Below are positions 10,752 to 24,368 of a stretch of 64,000 nt of DNA, in pieces (position 1 is the stretch's first letter; each line of letters begins with the position of its first letter). The notes beneath the pieces are model-generated. The model worked only from the letters and a program-made list of their open reading frames with translations, made no database searches and was not told the origin of the DNA. The DNA comes from Pseudomonas sp. MM211 (lineage in GTDB: Bacteria; Pseudomonadota; Gammaproteobacteria; Pseudomonadales; Pseudomonadaceae): assembly GCF_020386635.1 (NCBI RefSeq), contig NZ_CP081942.1, positions 558,001 through 622,000 on the forward strand, given 5' to 3'. Both the position numbers and the translations under genes were made by a program.

Positions 10752-11276
10752 TCATTGCAAAGTGGATTGGCGCAGCATCAAGGTGCCGTCGCGCTGACTG
10801 AATTCAAGTTGTTTCAAGGCGCTCATGCCCAGCAGGATTTCATCGCCATCCATGCCCGGTGCGATAAGCGCGGAGACGTCATGCAGCACGATATCGCCAA
10901 GCTGCAAACGCTCCAGACGCGTGCGATGCGCCGTGGCGCGACCATTGGCAGTGCTGATCTGCACGGGTGCGCCCGACTGCAGGCCCAGGCTGCGGGCGAC
11001 CTGACTGGGGATCGCCACCTGAGTGGCGCCGGTATCGAGCAGAAAGGTCACCGGATCGCCGTTGATCTGCCCATCGACCAGATAGTGCCCACCACGACTG
11101 CTGGCCAGGCGCACCTCGACGTAGTCGCTGCCGTGTACCGACTGCGGCTGACGGTTGGGGTGGCTCTTGTCGTCTTCCCATTTGCCGAAGAAATGCGTGG
11201 CCAGTAGCAGCCCCGCCCCCCAGGCCAGCACCAACATCACCCGGCCGGCACGACGGCCGGAGGTCTGCTCGCTCAC
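10752..11276 (-). CDS. Membrane-anchored retropepsin-like aspartic protease (TIGR02281-like)
   Basis: Predicted single-domain aspartic protease held in the inner membrane, facing the periplasm. One transmembrane segment ([18 protein letters not shown]) is followed by a retropepsin fold with the catalytic motif LLDTGAT and, later, [12 protein letters not shown]. Proteins of this clan act as dimers with one Asp each. Start chosen as GTG at 11276, which overlaps the previous stop in GTGA with GGGG upstream; a TTG at 11291 is possible. It lies 7 bp before parC in the same operon. The substrate is unknown. Confidence 0.82.
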   Translation of the reverse strand: MSEQTSGRRAGRVMLVLAWGAGLLLATHFFGKWEDDKSHPNRQPQSVHGSDYVEVRLASSRGGHYLVDGQINGDPVTFLLDTGATQVAIPSQVARSLGLQSGAPVQISTANGRATAHRTRLERLQLGDIVLHDVSALIAPGMDGDEILLGMSALKQLEFSQRDGTLMLRQSTLQ

Positions 11277-12271
11277 CGCGTCGCACCCCAACCACCGGTA
11301 GGCGCCGCGAAGCGCCAGACCACCGGACGACTCTCGCCGTCCGAACGGCCGTGGCCACCATTGTCGACACCGATCCAGGCACCTTCGGCGTCGACCGCCA
11401 GCGCCTCGGCCACGCCGTAACTCATGGGATAACGACGCTCTTCAGTGAGTGCTTCGGCGGCGAACGACCAGCAACGCTCGGTATCGCCGGTCGCCGGATC
11501 ACGGCGGCAGATACGATGAGCCTGGCGCTCCAGGGTAAAAAGCTTTTCGCTGTGAAACGCCAAGCCGGAGAAATCCACGGGGGCCAGCGCGCCGCCCAAC
11601 GCCTCGGGCGAAGCCTCTTGGCCGCCCTCCGCTAAGCAGTACGCAGCCACCTTCGCAACGCCAGATGGCACGACGGTGATGCACCACCAGCAGGCCGCGG
11701 CGCTGCTTTTCCGCTGCCAGCCAAAGGCGCTCACCGGAGGGGTCAACGGCGATCCCTTCGAACAGCGAGTTGAAATGCAGCAGCATGCCGCTGGCCCGCG
11801 CTTGGCGCACCAAGCCTTCGGGAAGGGCTAGCCACTGCGCATCGGCGGCTGGCGGCACTTGTAACACCGCAGCGCGGCTTTCACTGACCAGGTAGCGATT
11901 GCCCTTGGCGTCGCAGGCAATGCCTTCGAAATCCAGATGACCGCCGCGTACCAGACCGGCTGCCCAGGCGCGCATGCGCAAGCCCCAAGGCAGCGGCATT
12001 ACCGGCGCTGGCGGCGCGACGAAGCGCTCTGCCTCGGCCTGCCAGATGCGCGCGGAAGAATCGAGTCGGTAGAGACGATCATCCTCACGGTCGGACACCG
12101 CCCACAACGCGTCACCGCACCAGGCCAGGCCAGACAGATTGCCAGCGTCCATCCCGGCGACCGGGTGTTCGCTGAGCAACTTGAGTTCTTCGAGTGGCGA
12201 GGTATCGGCCAGCACCGGCATCAGAGCCGGCGTCATAATTGAAAACAGCACGGCGCCGAGCAGTCGCCGCA

Positions 12272-12272
<1 letters not shown>
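11273..12272 (-). pseudogene. Esterase-like activity of phytase family protein, frameshifted
   Basis: Secreted protein with similarity to the phytase-like esterase beta-propeller family (PA4966-like); function not established. Residues 1-23 form a signal peptide (LLGAVLFSIMTPALMPVLA). The frame from 12272 is normal up to GGCVLL, then becomes nonsense and stops at 11499. The other minus frame continues the protein from EGGQEASPEALGG to GWGATR with stop at 11273. The switch (about 11630-11650) needs one extra base in the read sequence. The ATG shares one base with the parE stop (TGATG), and the rebuilt stop overlaps the protease GTG, so operon structure is intact. Real lesion or sequencing error is undecided. 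Confidence 0.75.
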
Positions 12273-14215
<1,943 letters not shown>

Positions 14216-14797
14216 TCAGGACACGGGCGCGATGCCGGCGAAGGCGAACAACATGGGCAAGCGCTCGGCGAAGCCCTGGAAACCATGATCACCGCCGGCC
14301 TCGATGCGCAGCGCGCAATGCCGGTAGTACGCCTGGGCGTGCCGGTAATCGAGGGTTTCATCGGCGGTCTGCAGCCACACCTGATAACGGGCCGGATCAG
14401 TGGGCGGCGGTGTTTCGAGCTCCGCCAGTGCCGTCACGTGATCGGCAGTCAGCTCCCAGGTTTCGCCACTGTAATGATTACGTTGCGGATCGAGGTAGCC
14501 GTCGAACAACCGGTGCGGGCACACCGCCGGATTGATCAACAGCGCCTTGAGGCCATGCCGTTCGGCCAGGTGGGTCGCATAGTAGCCGCCCAGGGAGCTG
14601 CCGACCAGCACAGGGGAACCGAGCTCGGCAATCAGCGCCTCGAGCTCGGCGATGGCCTGGCGTGGGTGATGATGCAGGGCTGGAACGCGCAGTTGCGCTT
14701 GCAGCCCCATGGCGGTCATGGCTGCGGTCAACTGGCTGGCCTTGGTGGAGGCCGGCGAGCTGTTGAGCCCATGGATATAAAGAATGCTCGTAGTCAT
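14216..14797 (-). CDS. yqiA: YqiA-family alpha/beta-hydrolase esterase (UPF0227)
   Basis: Small cytoplasmic esterase of 193 residues. The start MTTSILYIHGLNSSPAS and nucleophile elbow GSSLGGYYATHLAERHG are typical of YqiA; the late histidine is in GGDHGFQGF. The E. coli enzyme hydrolyses acyl-CoA and short esters, but its biological role is unclear. As in E. coli and P. aeruginosa it lies between cpdA and parE, all on the same strand. No clear Shine-Dalgarno before the ATG. Confidence 0.9.
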   Translation of the reverse strand: MTTSILYIHGLNSSPASTKASQLTAAMTAMGLQAQLRVPALHHHPRQAIAELEALIAELGSPVLVGSSLGGYYATHLAERHGLKALLINPAVCPHRLFDGYLDPQRNHYSGETWELTADHVTALAELETPPPTDPARYQVWLQTADETLDYRHAQAYYRHCALRIEAGGDHGFQGFAERLPMLFAFAGIAPVS

Positions 14798-14890
14798 GAC
14801 GGGAGGCTACTAGCGCCGCCCTACAAGCCGCAAGCATTGCTAGGGTCTGATGACGTTTCAGCACAAGCCGCGTTGCCGCGAGAACAGACC

Positions 14891-15709
14891 CTAGTAGCCG
14901 CGAACACTGTAGTCAGGCTCAAAAACGATACCGCTGACCCGTGACACCGCGGTTTCTAGGCGGCCATCATCGTGCAGACGCAGCCAGCGGTAGCCGGGAG
15001 CCGTGCTGTCGACCTGAAAATCCTCACTGCCGGGCGTGAACTGTACGCAGGTGGACGGCGAGGCCAGCAAACGCACCTTGCCGCGCATCTCATCGATGGT
15101 CTGATGCACGTGCCCCCAAAGAACCGCCCGCGCCTGCGGAAAACGATCCAGCACGGCGAACAGCGCATCAGGATTACGCAGGCCGATCGGCGCCATCCAC
15201 TGACAACCGATATCCACCGGATGATGATGCAGGCAGATCAGGTGATGACGATCCGGCGCCTCGCTCAGTGCCCGCTCGAGCAGCATCAGCTGCGACTCCT
15301 GAAGGTAACCGGGCACCGCCCCCGGGATCGACGAATCGAGCATGATCAACCGCCAGTTGCCGAGATCCACCACGGGCTCTAACAGATCACGGCCCACACA
15401 GGCCGCCTGCATCGCCGGGATGTCGTCATGGTTACCGGGAATCCAGCGCGCCGAAGCATTCAGCGCCGCGCTCATTTCGAGAAAGCGTGCATAGGAAGCC
15501 AGGCTGCCATCCTGGGACAGATCGCCCGTCGCCAGGATCATATCGATGACCGACTGCTCCTCGAGCACTAGGTCGATGACTTGACGCAGGCTGTCGGCGG
15601 TATCCATGCCCAGCAGCTTGCCTTCCGTATCGGCAAACAGATGGCTATCGGTAAGCTGCACCAGCAATACCGAAGAATCAACAGGGGTAGACACGGCCGC
15701 ACTCGACAA
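14891..15709 (-). CDS. cpdA: 3',5'-cyclic-AMP phosphodiesterase CpdA
   Basis: Calcineurin-like metallophosphoesterase that breaks down cAMP and so limits Crp/Vfr signalling. 272 residues with the metal-binding blocks in order: QLTDSHLF, ATGDLSQDG, GNHDD, LHHHP and LWGHVHQ. TTG start at 15709, chosen because a strong AAGGAGAAG site sits eight bases upstream. It lies between a DUF1249 gene (116 bp upstream) and yqiA, all on the minus strand. Confidence 0.93.
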   Translation of the reverse strand: MSSAAVSTPVDSSVLLVQLTDSHLFADTEGKLLGMDTADSLRQVIDLVLEEQSVIDMILATGDLSQDGSLASYARFLEMSAALNASARWIPGNHDDIPAMQAACVGRDLLEPVVDLGNWRLIMLDSSIPGAVPGYLQESQLMLLERALSEAPDRHHLICLHHHPVDIGCQWMAPIGLRNPDALFAVLDRFPQARAVLWGHVHQTIDEMRGKVRLLASPSTCVQFTPGSEDFQVDSTAPGYRWLRLHDDGRLETAVSRVSGIVFEPDYSVRGY

Positions 15710-15825
15710 AGTGCTTCTCCTTGGAAAGCAGACGCAAATTATGGAATCGGGATACGGGCTAGGTAAACCCGCTAATAGGGACTAGTTCACAGAAACCCGA
15801 AGCATTCTTGTGCAGACACGCGCAC

Positions 15826-16278
15826 TCAAACCTGTGGCTCGACCTCGTGCCCGCACGCCAGGCAATGGCTTAGCCACTCACCGAGAAAAACATTGAGCTG
15901 GGTTTTCTCGTCCGGCTGGTGCATAGCAGGGTTGGGATAGGGATAGATGCCGCGAAAGCGTCGCGCGCTCTGGGCCCCCGTCACTTCGGCCATGCGTGCG
16001 TCGTGATAGACACGCACTTCCAACTGCGGCACCGGCAGCCAGGGCAGGCTGTGTTCCTGGCGCACCTGCACGGTGGAGGTGTACGGACAGGTCTCCACCA
16101 CTTCCAGCGCCAGCACGCCAAGCTGCCGCTCACCCTGACTGAGCGCCACACGTCGAGCGCCCTGCGCATCACGCATGCCGGGCAGCAGCCGCATCAGCCG
16201 CGCATAATTGGCCTCGCAAGCCGCCTGCAGTTCGATCAGATCGACCCGATAGCGCTCACGCAGCAGATTTACCCCCAT
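15826..16278 (-). CDS. DUF1249 domain-containing protein (YqiB-like)
   Basis: Small cytoplasmic protein of 150 residues, unknown function, conserved next to nudF and cpdA in many Gammaproteobacteria. Typical landmarks are the start with RYRVDLIELQAACEANYARL and the later VRVYHDARMAEV and RFRGIYPYPNPAMHQPDEK. The ATG at 16278 lies inside the end of nudF (10-bp overlap), indicating translational coupling. Confidence 0.9.
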   Translation of the reverse strand: MGVNLLRERYRVDLIELQAACEANYARLMRLLPGMRDAQGARRVALSQGERQLGVLALEVVETCPYTSTVQVRQEHSLPWLPVPQLEVRVYHDARMAEVTGAQSARRFRGIYPYPNPAMHQPDEKTQLNVFLGEWLSHCLACGHEVEPQV

Positions 16279-16886
16279 AGGCCCCTTACCTCGGCGCGAT
16301 TAAGCGCCAGCCACTGCAAGGCGATGATGCTCGCCGCATTGTTGATCTGCCCATCCCTGACCGCCTGCAAGGCATCCTCGAACGGCCAGACCTGCACGCG
16401 AATGTCCTCGCCCTCTTCTTCGAGCCCGTGTATGCCGCCTACGCCAGCGCTGTCACAGCGGCCGAGGAACAGGTGCACGAATTCGTCGGAGCCGCCCGGC
16501 GACGGGAAGTAGCGGGTTATCGGCCACAGCGACGTCAGCGTCAGCCCGGCCTCTTCCTCGGCTTCGCGCAGCGCGACCTCATCGGGCTCTTCGTTCTTGT
16601 CGATCAGCCCGGCTACCAGCTCGACCAACCAGGGGTTGGCCGCTTTATGCATGGCGCCGACACGGAACTGCTCGATCAGCACCACGCTGTCAGTCACCGC
16701 ATCGTAGGGCAGCACGCACACGGCATCGTGACGGATGAACAGTTCACGGCGCAGTACGGGCCCCATTTCGCCGGAAAACTGCTGGTAGCGCAGATGAAAG
16801 CGATCCAGGCGGTAGAAGCCGCGGAAACACTCCTCACGCTCGATGATTTCCACCGCGTCCGGGCCGGGGGTGAAGGTTTCGGTCAT
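16269..16886 (-). CDS. nudF: ADP-ribose pyrophosphatase NudF (Nudix hydrolase)
   Basis: Hydrolyses ADP-ribose to AMP and ribose 5-phosphate. 205 residues from the ATG at 16886 (MTETFTPGP). The Nudix box is complete: G, five residues, E, seven residues, then REAEEEAGL. ADP-ribose-type features include the FIRHDAVCVLPYD strand. The frame is open upstream to 17066, but that part does not read as protein and the chosen ATG has a purine-rich site. First gene of the nudF - DUF1249 - cpdA - yqiA run. Confidence 0.93.
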   Translation of the reverse strand: MTETFTPGPDAVEIIEREECFRGFYRLDRFHLRYQQFSGEMGPVLRRELFIRHDAVCVLPYDAVTDSVVLIEQFRVGAMHKAANPWLVELVAGLIDKNEEPDEVALREAEEEAGLTLTSLWPITRYFPSPGGSDEFVHLFLGRCDSAGVGGIHGLEEEGEDIRVQVWPFEDALQAVRDGQINNAASIIALQWLALNRAEVRGLWG

Positions 16887-17056
16887 CTGCTTTTCTCTCG
16901 TTTGCCTGCACATGGAATGCATCCTAGGGGCTGTTAAGGCTCTCCCGCAAGCGACGCATCGAAACCCTGGCCGATCTGCTCGCATTGGCGAATAATCGCG
17001 AACTCCACTGCTTTCGGGCAGTCGAACCCCCGTCCTCCGCCAACGGCTTTTCCTGC

Positions 17057-17815
17057 ATGAAAACATCCACCATTGCTCGCCTCGGCGCCATCCTCAGCCT
17101 CGCCCTTTTGCTCGGTGCCTGCCAGAGCCTGTCCAAACCCGCTACACCGCCAGCGCTGGCGACCAGCAACGAGCGCTGGGAACACAAAGCGCCAGGTTGC
17201 GCCGCCCAGGACTGCCCGCTGGTCAATATCGAACTGCAGCGTCTGACCGATAAGCCCGAGCTCAATGCACGAATCGAGTCGACCCTGCTTGGCCTGGTGG
17301 GTGCCGCGACTGGTGCCCGGCCACAATCACTGGCCGATCATGAGCGTGAGTTTCTCGCCAATGGCAAACCTGGCTGGGTCAGCTATCTGCAAGCCAAGGT
17401 ACTCAGCCAACATGACCGCTTGGTGGTGATCGAACTGTCGAGCTACCACTTCATTGGCGGCGCCCATGGCGTGCCGGGGCGCACCTACCTGAACTATGAC
17501 CGTGAGCTGAACACGGTGCTGAGCCCACAGGATTTCATCGTTCCCGGCGAGGAAGCGGCGTTCTGGCAAGTCGCCCAACGCGCCCACCAGGCGTGGTTGA
17601 TCACCCAAGGTCATGGCAACGATGCTGAATACCTTCAGACTTGGCCCTTCGAGCGCACGCCAAACATCGCCCTCAATCCTGACGCGGTGATGCTCAAGTA
17701 CGATGTCGCCCGCCTGGCGCCCTACTCAGACGGCCACCCCGAGATAAAGATCCCCTACAGCCAGTTGCAAAGCATCCTACGCCCGGCCTACATGCCCGGC
17801 GCCGCGGCACGCTGA
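17057..17815 (+). CDS. DUF3298/RsiV-like periplasmic lipoprotein
   Basis: Predicted lipoprotein of 252 residues: a signal peptide with the lipobox LLLGAC, then a DUF4163/DUF3298-type domain (KVLSQHDRLVVIELSSYHFIGGAHG ... NYDRELNTVLSPQDFI). Relatives include the anti-sigma factor RsiV and lysozyme-binding proteins, but the role of this Pseudomonas branch (PA4972-like) is unknown. The ATG at 17057 gives a clean signal peptide; the longer frame from 16985 does not. It converges on thiC, separated by a large stem-loop. Confidence 0.85.
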   Translation: MKTSTIARLGAILSLALLLGACQSLSKPATPPALATSNERWEHKAPGCAAQDCPLVNIELQRLTDKPELNARIESTLLGLVGAATGARPQSLADHEREFLANGKPGWVSYLQAKVLSQHDRLVVIELSSYHFIGGAHGVPGRTYLNYDRELNTVLSPQDFIVPGEEAAFWQVAQRAHQAWLITQGHGNDAEYLQTWPFERTPNIALNPDAVMLKYDVARLAPYSDGHPEIKIPYSQLQSILRPAYMPGAAAR

Positions 17816-17822
17816 GAGAGTG

Positions 17823-17854
17823 CCGGGAGATCGGCAACCTTGCCGATCTCCCGG
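17823..17854. terminator. Stem-loop between convergent lipoprotein gene and thiC
   Basis: A perfect 15-bp inverted repeat (CCGGGAGATCGGCAA / TTGCCGATCTCCCGG) with a two-base loop lies between the two convergent stops. There is no proper T-run on either side, so termination efficiency is uncertain, though position and stability fit a shared terminator. Confidence 0.6.
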
Positions 17855-17861
17855 TTGAGTG

Positions 17862-20024
<2,163 letters not shown>

Positions 20025-20177
20025 TCGGCCAGTCTACTGGCACCTGCCAACCGCAGCAACGCCGACAAGACCCGCAGGTCGGATAGTGACGCCTGCCTGT
20101 CCACCACCGCGCGCCTTGACCACCCCGATGGCCGGGCTTAGTCTCGCCGACTACTGCCCATTCTAGGATTCGCTGAC

Positions 20178-21611
20178 ATGCTGCGCAGACTCTCCCTGGC
20201 CGTTGCCGTGACCGCCACTTCAACCGCCACGGCCTGGGCAGATCCGGCCCCGCTATCGGTGCGCACCGACCTGATGTCGGTGTATCAGGAAGCCGCCGCC
20301 AACAATGCCGATCTGGCCGCCGCCCGTGCCGACTTCGAGGCCCGCCGCGAAGGCGTACCGCAGGCCCGCGCCGGCCTGCTGCCGAACCTCAGCGCCGGCG
20401 CACGGACGACCGACACCCGCACAGCCCTGCAACAGCCTTCTGCCACCCAGTCGCGCAGCGGTACGGTGTACCAGGCCAACCTCAGCCAGCCACTGTTTCG
20501 CGCTGACCGCTGGTACCAACTGCAGGCAGCCGAGGCAGTCAGCGAGCAAGCCGCTCTGGAATATTCCGCCAGCGAACAGAACCTGATCCTGCAGAGCGCC
20601 GAAGCTTATTTCTCGGTATTGCGCGCGCAGGACAACCTGGCCTCGACCAAAGCCGAAGAAGCCGCCTTCAATCGCCAGCTCGACCAGGCCAACGAGCGCT
20701 TCGACGTCGGCCTTTCGGACAAGACCGACGTGCTGCAGGCTCAGGCCGGTTTCGACACCGCACGGGCCAACCGTATCATTGCTCAGCGTCAGGTCGACGA
20801 TGCCTTCCAGGCCCTGATCACCCTGACCAACCGCGAATACCGCAGCATCGAAGGTATCCAGCACAGCCTGCCGATTCTCACCCCGATGCCCAACGATGCC
20901 ACCGCTTGGGTCAATACGGCAGCCGCGCAGAACCTCAACCTGCAGGCCAGTAACTTTGCCGTCAATGCCGCCGAGGAAACCCTGCGCCAGCGCAAGGCCG
21001 GACATGCGCCAACTCTGGATGCCGTGGCCCGCTACGAGCGCGGCGACAACGACGCACTGGGCCTGAGCAACCCCAACTACACCGGGCAGAACTACGGCAG
21101 CGACGTGTCGCAGCGCAGCATCGGCCTGGAACTGAACATCCCGCTGTACAGCGGTGGCCTGACCAGCTCCCAGGCCCGTGAGGCCTACCAGCGCCTCAGC
21201 CAGTCGGAGCAGCAACGTGAAGGTCTGCGCCGTGAGGTGGTACAGAACACCCGCAACCTGTATCGCGCGGTGAATACCGACGTGGAAACCGTACAGGCGC
21301 GCCGCCAGTCGATCATCTCCAACCAGAGCGCACTGGAGGCCACGGAAATCGGTTATCAGGTGGGCACACGCAACATCGTCGACGTCCTGGACGCCCAGCG
21401 CCAACTGTACGGCGCGGTGCGCAACTACAACGACGCACGCTACGACTACATCCTCAACAACCTGCGCCTGAAACAAGCTGCCGGCACCCTCAGCCCGGCC
21501 GATCTGGAGGCCTTGGGCCGTTACCTGAAGCCGGACTACAACCCGGATCGCGACTTTCTTCCTTCAGATCTGGCCAAGGCCGCCGAAGCACGGCTGCAAG
21601 GCGACGAGTAA
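20178..21611 (+). CDS. tolC: TolC family outer-membrane channel protein
   Basis: Outer-membrane trimeric channel for type I secretion or drug efflux. 477 residues with a signal peptide cleaved near AWADPAP, followed by two repeats of the outer-membrane efflux domain with long helical, Q/A-rich stretches (RADFEARREGVPQARAGLLP; NEAEET-like repeats). Closest in type to E. coli TolC and PA4974 rather than lipoprotein OprM, since no lipobox cysteine is seen. ATG start at 20178, divergent from thiC. No inner-membrane partner gene is adjacent. Confidence 0.92.
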   Translation: MLRRLSLAVAVTATSTATAWADPAPLSVRTDLMSVYQEAAANNADLAAARADFEARREGVPQARAGLLPNLSAGARTTDTRTALQQPSATQSRSGTVYQANLSQPLFRADRWYQLQAAEAVSEQAALEYSASEQNLILQSAEAYFSVLRAQDNLASTKAEEAAFNRQLDQANERFDVGLSDKTDVLQAQAGFDTARANRIIAQRQVDDAFQALITLTNREYRSIEGIQHSLPILTPMPNDATAWVNTAAAQNLNLQASNFAVNAAEETLRQRKAGHAPTLDAVARYERGDNDALGLSNPNYTGQNYGSDVSQRSIGLELNIPLYSGGLTSSQAREAYQRLSQSEQQREGLRREVVQNTRNLYRAVNTDVETVQARRQSIISNQSALEATEIGYQVGTRNIVDVLDAQRQLYGAVRNYNDARYDYILNNLRLKQAAGTLSPADLEALGRYLKPDYNPDRDFLPSDLAKAAEARLQGDE

Positions 21612-22043
21612 GCAGACCAATTGGGGTTGCGCCACCCTGCCCAGCGCGACGTAGGGTGGGCCGGGCGGCGATCCGCTTCAGCCCACCAATTTTTGATGGC
21701 TCCCACGCTCCAGCGTGGGAGCGCTCGGGCTAGCCAGCGGCTTTCGACATCAGCCGCAAAGCGCCTCTGAAGGCATTCCCACGCAGAGTCTGAGGAAATA
21801 GGGCTGAAGCCCACCCTTGTATCGCGACTACTGTCTTACGAGAGGCGATAGTTCCCGACTGATCATCGGGGAGCCATGCAGACGGTATCTGCTCCCCAGG
21901 GGCATAAACCGTAGGGTGGCGCTTTAGCCCACCAAAGCCATTCAACGCCGATGGTGGCTGACTGTTCAGAACATGCGGTTCGGAGCTTTGCAGATGCGCG
22001 ACCTCGGCGGCGCTCCGCGTTATTTCGACGATTCAAGCAGCCG
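21612..22043. repeat. Gene-free stretch of short palindromic repeats
   Basis: 432 bp without a convincing gene. It contains two copies of a CGTAGGGTGG...AGCCCACC element (21650-21687 and 21910-21933), a reduced GGGCTGAAGCCC copy (21801-21812), and a perfect 24-nt hairpin GCTCCCACGCT-CC-AGCGTGGGAGC (21699-21722). Both motifs look like dispersed extragenic palindromes common in Pseudomonas genomes. The hairpin may also end tolC transcription, though it has no T-run after it. Confidence 0.65.
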
Positions 22044-23324
22044 CTAAGTGATCAGCCTTCCCAACCCATCCAGCAAACGCTGCAAGGCGCCCTGATTGGC
22101 CTTGAGCACTGCCAGGCCGGCTTCGCGCATGGCCGCCGCACGTTCAGGCTCGCGCAACAGCAACGCGACCTGGGCGCCGAGCGCCTTGGCATCAACCACC
22201 TCGCAGAGCGCGCCGCGCTCGAGCAACTGTGCGGTGATCTCCTGAAAATTGAAGCGATGCGGCCCCATGATCACCGGCAGCCCCAGCGCGATAGGTTCCA
22301 GCGGGTTATGGCCGCCCGTCTCTACCAGGCTGCCGCCGACGAAGGCGACATCGGCCAGGCCATACAGAAACATCAATTCGCCCATGCTGTCGCCGAGCAG
22401 CACCTGCACATCAGGGCCAACGCCATCGCCTGAAGAGCGCCGCACGAAGGTCAGGCCTGCCTCACGCAACTGCGCGGCGGCAGTGTCGAAACGCTCCAGA
22501 TGACGCGGCACCAGAATCAGCAAGGCATCCGGCTGGCTGGCGAGCAGTTGCCGGTGCGCCTGGATCACCAGCGCATCTTCCCCTTCACGGGTGCTGGCAG
22601 CGATCCACACCGGCCGCTGCTGAGCATGCCACTGCTCACGCAGCGCCGTGGCGCGCGCAGACACCGCGCTATCCACCTGCTGGTCGAACTTGATCGAGCC
22701 GGTTACTTCAACGGCGGCGGGTCGAGCACCAAGGGCGATAAAACGCTCCGCCTCGATCTGGCTCTGCACCGCGAGCAGGCTCAACTCGGCGAGCATCGGT
22801 GCCGTCAGCTTGGCGAAGCGCCCGTAGCCTTTGGCCGAGCGTGCGGACAAACGTCCATTGGCCAGCGCCACCGGAATACCTCGGCGGGCACACTGGTGGA
22901 TGTAGTTGGGCCACAACTCGGTTTCCATGATCACCGCCAGACGCGGACGCACGCGTTCGAGAAAGCGCGACGCCGCCCAGGGCAGGTCATAGGGCAGATA
23001 GCAGTGCTGAACGCGACCGGCGAACTGCGCCTCGGGAAACAGCGCGCGAATGCGTTCGGAGCCGGTCGGCGTCATGCAGGTCAGGGTGATCGGCAGATCC
23101 GGGTAGCGTGCCAGCAGCTCGCGCACCAGCGGCGCCGCCGCGATGCTCTCGCCGACCGATACCGCGTGAACCCAGATGCCGTCGGGGCGCAGGGCTGGCA
23201 GGAAGGCGAATCGTTCGCCAACACGCTTGGTATAGGCTGGCGCACGCCAGGCCCGCCAGACCAGGCGTAGACCGATCAACGGCAGGCAGAGATGGAACAG
23301 CAGGCTATAAAGATATCGGTTCAT
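22044..23324 (-). CDS. waaA: 3-deoxy-D-manno-octulosonic acid (Kdo) transferase WaaA
   Basis: Adds Kdo to lipid IVA at the inner membrane, the first step of LPS core assembly (GT30). 426 residues from the ATG at 23324 with an N-terminal membrane anchor (LYSLLFHLCLPLIGLRLVW). Conserved blocks are GIWVHAVSVGES, METELWPNYI, STREGED, LVPRHLERF and the C-terminal GGSLVETGGHNPLEPI. The frame extends upstream to 23516 but that part overlaps the LysR gene and is not protein-like. Confidence 0.96.
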   Translation of the reverse strand: MNRYLYSLLFHLCLPLIGLRLVWRAWRAPAYTKRVGERFAFLPALRPDGIWVHAVSVGESIAAAPLVRELLARYPDLPITLTCMTPTGSERIRALFPEAQFAGRVQHCYLPYDLPWAASRFLERVRPRLAVIMETELWPNYIHQCARRGIPVALANGRLSARSAKGYGRFAKLTAPMLAELSLLAVQSQIEAERFIALGARPAAVEVTGSIKFDQQVDSAVSARATALREQWHAQQRPVWIAASTREGEDALVIQAHRQLLASQPDALLILVPRHLERFDTAAAQLREAGLTFVRRSSGDGVGPDVQVLLGDSMGELMFLYGLADVAFVGGSLVETGGHNPLEPIALGLPVIMGPHRFNFQEITAQLLERGALCEVVDAKALGAQVALLLREPERAAAMREAGLAVLKANQGALQRLLDGLGRLIT

Positions 23325-23394
23325 GGCGGCGAAGCTTAGGGATGCCCGCGTTGCAGCACAAGCCGGCACAGAACGCCGAGCACCAGCGCACGCA

Positions 23395-24282
23395 TCAAGG
23401 CTCCAGTAAGCGCAGCCGATCACCGAGATAGCGCACCAGCCACTGCGCGGCCGGGCCCAACGTTTCATCACGGCGAAACACCAGTTCCACCGGCAACGGC
23501 GGCGCGATCCAGTCACTGCTCAGCTCGATCAGATGCCCTTGATAGGTCGGGTACTGTGCCACGTGCCGTGGCAGGCACGCCCAACCCAGGTTACGCATCA
23601 GCAGCTCGGCCATCACGTAAAAGCTGTCGGTACGCCAGGCGGTCGGGCTGATCCGCTCGTTGCCGGGATAGTGACTATCCTGCAGAGTTATCAACAACTG
23701 CCGGTGCTGGGCCAACTCACGACGGTCGACGGAGCGTCGCTGCGCAAGCGGATGAGCGGCCCCGCAGACCATGACCATATCCACCATGCCCAAGCGGCGA
23801 CGCTCCAGCTCGGCAGGCATGCCGTCATGGTGAAACAGCAGGCCGAGGTCGGCACGCCGTTCGAGCAACTGACGCGCCACCACGCCTTGGCCGCCGCTGG
23901 TCATCTGCACCTCGACCCGCGGGAACGCCTGGGCCAGGGCCTCCAGGCTGTCGAGTATCGGCGGCATCGGCAGCGCCTCATCCTGCGCCAGGCGCAGACA
24001 CACTTCCTCGCCTCGCGACAGCCCAAGGGCTCGCCCCTCCAGCCGCTCGGACTGTCGCAGCAACTCGCGCGCCTCTTCGAGCAACGCCTGGCCGGCTTCG
24101 GTCAGGCGCGGCTGACGACCGCTGCTGCGTTCGAACAGGCGTACGCCCAGATCATCCTCCAGCGCCGCCACTGCGTTGCTGACGGCCGATTGCACACGAC
24201 CGAAACGCCGCGCCACGGCAGAAAACGAGTTGCCGTCGGCAACGGCTACGAACACTTCAAGTTGCTCAAGAGTCCAGCGCAC
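23395..24282 (-). CDS. LysR-type regulator divergent from SMR pump
   Basis: 295-residue regulator with an N-terminal helix-turn-helix (NSFSAVARRFGRVQSAVSNAVAALE) and a C-terminal effector domain. GTG start at 24282 with GGAG seven bases upstream. It is divergent from an EmrE-type efflux gene; the 86-bp spacer carries a striking set of inverted repeats, so autoregulation and control of the pump are inferred. PA4989 occupies the same place in P. aeruginosa. Confidence 0.9.
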   Translation of the reverse strand: MRWTLEQLEVFVAVADGNSFSAVARRFGRVQSAVSNAVAALEDDLGVRLFERSSGRQPRLTEAGQALLEEARELLRQSERLEGRALGLSRGEEVCLRLAQDEALPMPPILDSLEALAQAFPRVEVQMTSGGQGVVARQLLERRADLGLLFHHDGMPAELERRRLGMVDMVMVCGAAHPLAQRRSVDRRELAQHRQLLITLQDSHYPGNERISPTAWRTDSFYVMAELLMRNLGWACLPRHVAQYPTYQGHLIELSSDWIAPPLPVELVFRRDETLGPAAQWLVRYLGDRLRLLEP

Positions 24283-24283
24283 A

Positions 24284-24359
24284 ACCTATCTCCAATCAAG
24301 ATAGGTAATGAGTTTACCTAACAGAGTGAATCCGTAAAATCAGTCCTATGTTAATAGGA
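24284..24359. promoter_or_regulatory. Array of LysR operator-like inverted repeats
   Basis: Three dyads share the half-site CCTAT/ATAGG: ACCTATCT-N7-AGATAGGT at 24284-24306, TAGGTAA-TGAGT-TTACCTA at 24302-24320 (overlapping the first and fitting the LysR T-N11-A pattern), and TCCTAT-GTTA-ATAGGA at 24344-24359, which covers the pump's Shine-Dalgarno. The spacing suggests recognition and activation sites for the adjacent LysR protein. Confidence 0.65.
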
Positions 24360-24368
24360 GTGCTGCCG

